NCBI GenBank assembly: GCA_035689165.1
Contig: DASSLZ010000314.1
Location: 1 to 10,712 of the forward strand
Reading direction: 5' to 3'
Source of the DNA: DASQJL01 sp035689165
GTDB lineage: Bacteria > Eisenbacteria > RBG-16-71-46 > SZUA-252
DNA: 10,712 bases
Below are positions 6,841-10,712 of the stretch, in pieces; positions within the stretch are counted from its first letter, which is position 1, and each line of letters opens with the position of its first letter. A program made the position numbers and the translations under genes. Under the pieces are notes generated by a model, which ran no database searches, had not been told where the DNA came from, and saw nothing but the letters and a program-made list of their open reading frames with translations.

Positions 6841-7595
6841 CGGTGCTCCCACACGGGGGTCCGCTTCTCGGTGAAAGCGCGGAGCCCCTCCAGCGCGTCG
6901 CGGGTGTCCATGACCTCTTCCAGATAGATCGCCGCGGCGGCCTGGAGCGCCTCCGGGCGCGTGCGCCCCACCGCCGCCCGCAGCGTGCGCTTGGTCGCGT
7001 GGAGCGCCGCCGCGCTGTGGCGCGCGCATCGCGCGGCGATCGCGCGCGCCTCGGACTCCACCTGGTCGTCGGGAACGAGGCGCTGCACGAATCCCGCCGC
7101 GGCGGCGCGCGGCGCGCCGAACGGGTCGCCGGTGAACAGGATCTCCGCCGCGTGGCCGTAGGGGCCGCGACGCGGAAGAAGGGCGCAGGCGATTGGCGCC
7201 GTGACGCCGAGCAGGATCTCGGGCTGGCCGAACGAGGCGCTCTCGCCGGCCACCATGATGTCCGCCGCCTGGACCAGCTCGAAGCCGCCCCCGAGGCAGC
7301 GGCCGCGCACGGCCGCGATCACGGGCACGGGAAGCGAAGCGATCGCCTCGACAGTGCCCACCATCTCGGGGATCAGGTCCCGGAACGCCGGCGGCAGGTG
7401 CTCTCCAACGTCGGCGCCCGCGGAGAAGTGCTTGCCGGTCGCGGCGAGGACGACGGCGCGGACGCCCACCTCGTCGCGGAGCCGGAGCGAGGCCTCGCGC
7501 AGCTCGCGGAGGACCGCGCGCGTCAGCACGTTGAGCGGCGGGTGATCGAGCGTGAGGGTGGCGATTCCCGCGTCCACTTCCATCCGAACCGTCAT
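6837..7595 (-). CDS. bzdW: Cyclohexa-1,5-diene-1-carbonyl-CoA hydratase (crotonase family, Dch/BzdW-like)
   Basis: This 252-residue enoyl-CoA hydratase/isomerase-fold protein probably adds water to the cyclic dienoyl-CoA made by the reductase, giving 6-hydroxycyclohex-1-ene-1-carbonyl-CoA. The oxyanion-hole segments are HFSAGADVGEHLP (56-68) and GRCLGGGFEL (98-107). The two acid/base glutamates of classical crotonases are present as Glu106 (GGGFEL) and Glu126 (FGQPEI). The D-V-x-E-H-L-P stretch after the first oxyanion loop, the LLPRR segment and the C-terminal FTEKRTPVWEHR fit my recollection of dienoyl-CoA hydratases better than fatty-acid hydratases. The ATG at 7595 is strongly supported by AAGGAGG (7604-7610) 8 bases upstream, the best Shine-Dalgarno in the operon. 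Its stop overlaps the bzdN start. A general 2-enoyl-CoA hydratase serving the later beta-oxidation steps is the main alternative. Confidence 0.8.
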   Translation of the reverse strand: MTVRMEVDAGIATLTLDHPPLNVLTRAVLRELREASLRLRDEVGVRAVVLAATGKHFSAGADVGEHLPPAFRDLIPEMVGTVEAIASLPVPVIAAVRGRCLGGGFELVQAADIMVAGESASFGQPEILLGVTAPIACALLPRRGPYGHAAEILFTGDPFGAPRAAAAGFVQRLVPDDQVESEARAIAARCARHSAAALHATKRTLRAAVGRTRPEALQAAAAIYLEEVMDTRDALEGLRAFTEKRTPVWEHR

Positions 7596-7610
7596 GCGAC
7601 CGGCCTCCTT

Positions 7611-8360
7611 CTAGACGTACTGCCCGCCGTCCACCTTGAGAACCTGCCCCGTCACGTGCCGTGCGCTCTCGGAGCAGAGCCACGCCACGGCCGACGCGCA
7701 GTCCTCGGGCTCGGCGATCCTCCCGACCGCGCTCTCATCGATTGCCGCCTCGACGAAGCGGCCGGCGAGCGGAGCGGTCATCGGGGTCTTCACCATGCCC
7801 GGCGCGACGACGTTCACCGTCACGCCCGACCGGCCGAGCTCCTTCGCCAGCGACTTCGAGAGCGCCACCATTCCGCCCTTGGACGCGGCATAGTTCGCCT
7901 GCCCCGCCTTGCCGCGCAGACCGTTGATCGAGGCGATGTTCACGATGCGCCCCCAGCCGCGCTCGCGGAGCACGGAGGCCGCGGCGCGATTCCAGTGGAA
8001 GCACCCCGTCAGGTTCACCGCGATCACGTCGTCCCACTGCGCCGGCGTCATCTTCCAGCACACCGCGTCGGCCGTGATCCCGGCCGCGCAGACCAGGATG
8101 TCGACGCGCTCCATCTCCGCGACGATCCTGCCGATCCCCTGGGCGCCGAATGCGGCGTCCCGAACGTCTCCCTCGACGCGCAGCGCGCGCCGGCCCGCCG
8201 CCCGGATTCCTTCGAGGACGTGATCCGCCGCGCCCCCGAACCGGACGTCCACCACCGCCACGTCACACCCCTCGCGGGCCAGCCCGAGCGCGGTCGCGGC
8301 TCCAATCCCCGAAGCGCCGCCCGTCACGACGGCGACGCGACCCTGCAGTCCGAGATCCAT
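7611..8360 (-). CDS. Short-chain dehydrogenase/reductase, FabG/BzdZ-like
   Basis: This 249-residue classical SDR has the cofactor motif TGGASGIG (13-20), Asp38 at the end of strand beta-2 (which favours NAD(H) over NADP(H)), CAAG (91-94) where NNAG is usual, and the full catalytic tetrad Asn116, Ser144, Tyr157 and Lys161 (YAASK). The C-terminal VDGGQYV is typical of FabG/PhaB-like enzymes. SDR genes occur in known anaerobic benzoate clusters (bzdZ in Azoarcus; badH in Rhodopseudomonas), so a role in the pathway is likely. Plausible substrates are the 3-hydroxypimelyl-CoA formed after ring opening or a cyclic hydroxyacyl-CoA; the sequence cannot choose. The gene sits 13 bases after oah and 15 bases before the hydratase. 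Its start at 8360 has only a distant GGGGAGC (8378-8384), so translation probably depends on ribosomes coming from oah. No key residue is missing. Confidence 0.85.
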   Translation of the reverse strand: MDLGLQGRVAVVTGGASGIGAATALGLAREGCDVAVVDVRFGGAADHVLEGIRAAGRRALRVEGDVRDAAFGAQGIGRIVAEMERVDILVCAAGITADAVCWKMTPAQWDDVIAVNLTGCFHWNRAAASVLRERGWGRIVNIASINGLRGKAGQANYAASKGGMVALSKSLAKELGRSGVTVNVVAPGMVKTPMTAPLAGRFVEAAIDESAVGRIAEPEDCASAVAWLCSESARHVTGQVLKVDGGQYV

Positions 8361-8373
8361 CGCGCGCCGGCGC

Positions 8374-9498
8374 TCAGCTCCCCGCCGGCTCCGGCACGCC
8401 CGGCGGAACGGGCGGCTGGCACTGCGGCGAGATGGCGCGATAGAGCTCGTCGTCCCACGGGTGCCCCTCGGCGAGCATCTGGCGGAGCCGGATGAAATCG
8501 ACCTCGCGCCGGCCCTTGGGCCCTTCGTGGAAGGCGCGGAAGCCGGCGCGCGCCTCCGTCATCATGTTGAGCGCGAGCCAGTCGCGGTTCGTGCCGCTGT
8601 TCGCCTGCCAGTGGTGGAGCTTGTGCTTGCGGAGGCTCGCGATCGTCTTCGCCGTGCAGTCGGGCATGAGCATCAGGAGCTTCGCGCAGAGCGACTCGAC
8701 GGCCTTGTCGAGAAGCGAGAGATCGGTCTTGGCCCGGGCGAAGGTCTCCTTGGCCAGGGCCAGGTCGGGCCCGGTGCGGAAGTCGCCGTAGACGATCCGC
8801 CCCATCTCGTCCAGGAAGCGGTCGGTGACGACGAGCGGGTTCGGGATCCATCGCCCGTCCAGGCGCAGGACCGGCACCACCTCGTTCACCAGGCCGAGGA
8901 ACATCGCCCGGTGCGCGCTCCAGGTCTCGCAGAGCACCGCGCTCTCGATCGCGCGGCCGAAGCCGACGTAGACGGGAAGGAAGTCGGTCGACCCGCCGTC
9001 GGGGGCCGAGCCGTGCTTGGGGCCCGCCTGTCCGAAGCGGGCGGTGTCCGCGGCGATGCTGAAGTCGCACGCCATACCGATCTCCTGGCCGCCGCCGATC
9101 CGCATCCCGTTCACGCGGTTCACGACCGGCTTGTCGCACGCGAGGATCGCGTCGATCATGTCGTTGAAGACCCGCATGTACTGCTTGTACTCCTGCGGAT
9201 TCCCCGCGTAGTACGTCGCGTACTCCTCGGTGTTGCCGCCCGTGCAGAACGACTTGTCCCCCGTCGCCGTGAAGACGACCGAGACCACGCGCCGGTCCAG
9301 GCTGGCCTGCCGGAACGCGATCCCGACCTCGCGCGCCATGTCCGTGGTGTAGCTGTTCAGCTGCTTCGGATTGTCCAGGACGATCCACGCGTGGAAGAGG
9401 CCCTCGGCGGCGCGCCCGCACGGATCGAGGGCGGGACGCATCTCGTAGCCGATGTGCTGGAATCGGTACTCCGGAAACAGCGTGTGGTTCTTCAGCAT
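8374..9498 (-). CDS. oah: 6-oxocyclohex-1-ene-1-carbonyl-CoA hydrolase (ring-opening; Oah/BamA/BzdY)
   Basis: This 374-residue crotonase-superfamily ring hydrolase adds water to 6-oxocyclohex-1-ene-1-carbonyl-CoA and cleaves the ring C-C bond to give 3-hydroxypimelyl-CoA. It is longer than ordinary hydratases and matches the family length of about 375. Diagnostic segments are FCTGGNTEEY (84-93), NGMRIGGGQEIGMACDFS (130-147) and the highly conserved FGQAGPKHGSAPDGGSTDF (155-173). As I recall, this last region lies in the part of BamA used as a functional marker for anaerobic aromatic degraders. The C-terminal extension contains KHKLHHW and WLALNMMTEARAGF, also typical. The ATG at 9498 has GGGAGAG (9504-9510) at good spacing. 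The protein is soluble and cytoplasmic with no sign of truncation. This is the most specific marker in the window and anchors the pathway assignment. Confidence 0.95.
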   Translation of the reverse strand: MLKNHTLFPEYRFQHIGYEMRPALDPCGRAAEGLFHAWIVLDNPKQLNSYTTDMAREVGIAFRQASLDRRVVSVVFTATGDKSFCTGGNTEEYATYYAGNPQEYKQYMRVFNDMIDAILACDKPVVNRVNGMRIGGGQEIGMACDFSIAADTARFGQAGPKHGSAPDGGSTDFLPVYVGFGRAIESAVLCETWSAHRAMFLGLVNEVVPVLRLDGRWIPNPLVVTDRFLDEMGRIVYGDFRTGPDLALAKETFARAKTDLSLLDKAVESLCAKLLMLMPDCTAKTIASLRKHKLHHWQANSGTNRDWLALNMMTEARAGFRAFHEGPKGRREVDFIRLRQMLAEGHPWDDELYRAISPQCQPPVPPGVPEPAGS

Positions 9499-9552
9499 CG
9501 TTTCTCTCCCGCGCGCCGCGCGCGCTCGTGCCGGGGCGTCCGCCCCGCGATC
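9499..9552 (-). other. had-oah intergenic spacer with a short GC hairpin
   Basis: This is the longest gap within the operon (54 bases). It holds a GC-only run (9511-9525), the oah ribosome binding site, and an inverted repeat CGGGGC (9532-9537, counting from c9532) / GCCCCG (9542-9547) with a 4-base loop. No T-run follows the stem, so termination is unlikely. It could stabilise or process the mRNA between had and oah. No promoter is recognisable. Confidence 0.3.
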
Positions 9553-10596
9553 CTAGGGCTCGAGGATGGCCCGCTTCTGGATCTCGTGATCGGCCACGCG
9601 GCGCACGACCTCGGGGCCGTCGCGCAGCGGATGCCGCTCGATGAACGGATGGAGCGTGACGCGCCCCGACGTGACCATGCGAAGCGCCTCGGGGTAGAGC
9701 TCGGGGCGGCAGCCCCAGGTGCCCTGCGCCGTCGCGTCGAAGGCCATCAGGTTGCTCAGGCGGAGCTGGACCTTGGCGAGCGTGAACCCCACGACCATCA
9801 GGACTCCCGCCGTCCCCAAGAGCCCGAACGCCGTCTCCTGGCCCGCCGCCGAGCCGGAGCATTCGAAGATCTTCCAGCCGTAGGGGGGCACGCCCCATGC
9901 CTTGGCGCTGTCCGCGATCTCCTTCTTCAGCGACTTGAAATCCATGGCCGAGGGATCGAGGGCCAGGCTGGCGCCGTGCCCCGCGATCCCGGCGAGCTTG
10001 GCCGCGTCCACGTCCAGCACGACGACGCGGGCGCCGAGGGCGGCCGTGATCTGCACCGCGTAGCCGCCCACGCCGCCGGCGCCCACGACGATCGCGAGAT
10101 CGCCGGATTGAAGCCCGCTGCGCACGACCGCCTGGTAGGGCGTCGTCACGGCGTCGGCCACCACCGAGAGGTCGGCCAGCGAGTAGCCGTTCCGCTCCGT
10201 GACGGGGCAGAGCCCGCGCGCCGGAACGGCGACCCGCTCGGCGAACCCCCCGTCGAGGTCGTTCCCGGGCATGATCTGGCTCCTGCAGGCGTTCCCGCGT
10301 CCCGAACGGCACAGGTCGCACGCCCCGCACGGGATGACGGAGGGGACGATGACCTCGCGTCCGATCCAGTCACGGCATTCCGGCGCGGCGTCGGCGACGA
10401 TCCCGCTCACCTCGTGCCCCAACGTGATCGGAAGCGGATGACGGGTCGGGACGCCGTCGCGCCAGAAACCGATGTCGGTGTGGCAGACGCCGCACCCGGC
10501 GACGCGCACGACCACTTCGCCCGCGCGCGGCTCCGGTTCGGGAACGTCCACGACGGCGAGCGGCGCGCCGGAGGCGGTGAGGCGGATCGCTTTCAT
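9553..10596 (-). CDS. had: 6-hydroxycyclohex-1-ene-1-carbonyl-CoA dehydrogenase (Had/BzdX-like, zinc MDR)
   Basis: This 347-residue zinc-dependent medium-chain alcohol dehydrogenase is inferred to oxidise 6-hydroxycyclohex-1-ene-1-carbonyl-CoA to the 6-oxo compound, using NAD+. The catalytic-zinc region shows GCGVCHTD (Cys38) and GHEVSG (His61, Glu62). Structural-zinc cysteines are Cys90, Cys93, Cys96 and Cys104. The Rossmann loop is GAGGVGG (172-178), with Asp195 at the end of the following strand, indicating NAD preference. The MPGNDLDGGFAE segment and a C-terminal half with WGVPPYGWKIFECSG fit the Had/BzdX group. Placement directly before oah is the classical pairing, since the Had product is the Oah substrate. 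The ATG at 10596 has GGAGGA (10601-10606) immediately upstream and overlaps the TGA of the preceding gene. A generic MDR alcohol dehydrogenase is the alternative, but context makes it unlikely. Confidence 0.9.
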   Translation of the reverse strand: MKAIRLTASGAPLAVVDVPEPEPRAGEVVVRVAGCGVCHTDIGFWRDGVPTRHPLPITLGHEVSGIVADAAPECRDWIGREVIVPSVIPCGACDLCRSGRGNACRSQIMPGNDLDGGFAERVAVPARGLCPVTERNGYSLADLSVVADAVTTPYQAVVRSGLQSGDLAIVVGAGGVGGYAVQITAALGARVVVLDVDAAKLAGIAGHGASLALDPSAMDFKSLKKEIADSAKAWGVPPYGWKIFECSGSAAGQETAFGLLGTAGVLMVVGFTLAKVQLRLSNLMAFDATAQGTWGCRPELYPEALRMVTSGRVTLHPFIERHPLRDGPEVVRRVADHEIQKRAILEP

Positions 10597-10712
10597 GGCT
10601 TCCTCCGGGGGCGGTTTGCCGAGGCGGGTGTCTTCTTGTTGTCGAGGCCGGCCAGGAACAGGTCGGTGAAGCGGTCGCCCAGCTCCGCGGCGTGCAGCGA
10701 GCCCTCGGGCCG
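10593..10712 (-). CDS. C-terminal fragment of an upstream protein, possibly a TetR-family regulator
   Basis: Only the last 39 residues are in the window; the gene is cut by the right edge. The fragment includes an amphipathic helix with LGDRFTDLFLAGL and a basic, disordered tail ending KTPASANRPRRKP. A final helix of the form D-x-F-L-x-G-L is common at the C-terminus of TetR/AcrR repressors, but so short a piece cannot prove it. The reading frame is supported by its TGA overlapping the ATG of had in the ATGA pattern that recurs through this operon, so the gene is almost certainly co-transcribed with the pathway. If it is a TetR protein, it is a candidate acyl-CoA-responsive repressor of the operon. 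Confidence 0.5.
   Translation of the reverse strand, partial: RPEGSLHAAELGDRFTDLFLAGLDNKKTPASANRPRRKP

Noticed and set aside
6841..7683. N-terminal extension of bzdN upstream of 6840
   Set aside because: The frame stays open, but the added part is the hydratase gene read out of frame. The ATG at 6840 has a ribosome binding site and gives the expected family length.
6843..8495. Long plus-strand open frame opposite the hydratase and SDR genes
   Set aside because: It is a shadow of two recognised minus-strand genes with intact motifs and good ribosome binding sites.
8324..10330. Long minus-strand frame running through both oah and had in another frame
   Set aside because: It crosses two real genes and their spacer out of frame, is low-complexity and Arg/Gly rich, and has no recognisable domain.
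1..10712. CRISPR arrays, insertion sequences, attachment sites or prophage genes
   Set aside because: No spaced direct repeats, transposase or integrase motifs, or terminal inverted repeats were seen. The window is almost fully occupied by metabolic and repair genes.

Overview
This GC-rich window holds a nearly complete gene cluster for anaerobic degradation of aromatic rings through benzoyl-CoA (or a close analogue). It lies on the minus strand next to two plus-strand housekeeping-type genes. The genes are tightly packed, with many 4-base ATGA overlaps. A lipoprotein-type signal on the first gene points to a diderm bacterium, but nothing here fixes the phylum. The chemistry implies a facultative or obligate anaerobe that uses the ATP-dependent (class I) reductase and the cyclohexa-1,5-diene route.

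Left side, plus strand: a small lipoprotein with a SnoaL/DUF4440-like fold (42-536) is followed, in overlap, by a full-length RecQ helicase (about 533-2440). RecQ converges on the minus-strand operon, and the two coding ends overlap by 40 bases inside a strong inverted repeat.

Minus strand, in transcription order (high to low coordinates): the tail of a possible TetR-like regulator (10593-10712, cut by the window edge); 6-hydroxycyclohex-1-ene-1-carbonyl-CoA dehydrogenase (Had/BzdX type, 9553-10596); 6-oxocyclohex-1-ene-1-carbonyl-CoA ring hydrolase (Oah/BamA/BzdY type, 8374-9498); an SDR oxidoreductase (7611-8360); a cyclohexa-1,5-diene-1-carbonyl-CoA hydratase-like crotonase (Dch/BzdW type, 6837-7595); four benzoyl-CoA reductase subunits in the order BzdN-BzdO-BzdP-BzdQ (6840 down to 2691); and an unrecognised 97-residue protein with a CxxC motif (2401-2694).

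Inferred pathway: the two ASKHA ATPase subunits (P, Q) hydrolyse ATP to push low-potential electrons into the two HgdB-like subunits (N, O), which reduce the aromatic ring to a cyclic dienoyl-CoA. The hydratase adds water, Had oxidises the alcohol with NAD+, and Oah hydrates and opens the ring to a 3-hydroxypimelyl-CoA-type product. The SDR may act on that product or on a side intermediate. No ferredoxin, ferredoxin reductase, aryl-CoA ligase or transporter is present; these must lie beyond 10712 or elsewhere in the genome.

The most notable points are these. Both ATPase subunits are short (Bzd-like), while the gene order (ring-opening genes first, reductase last) resembles the Thauera bcr layout. 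An uncharacterised CxxC protein is translationally coupled to the last reductase gene. A perfect 16-base palindrome overlaps the ribosome binding site of bzdO. A TetR-like regulator, rather than a BzdR-type one, may head the operon.
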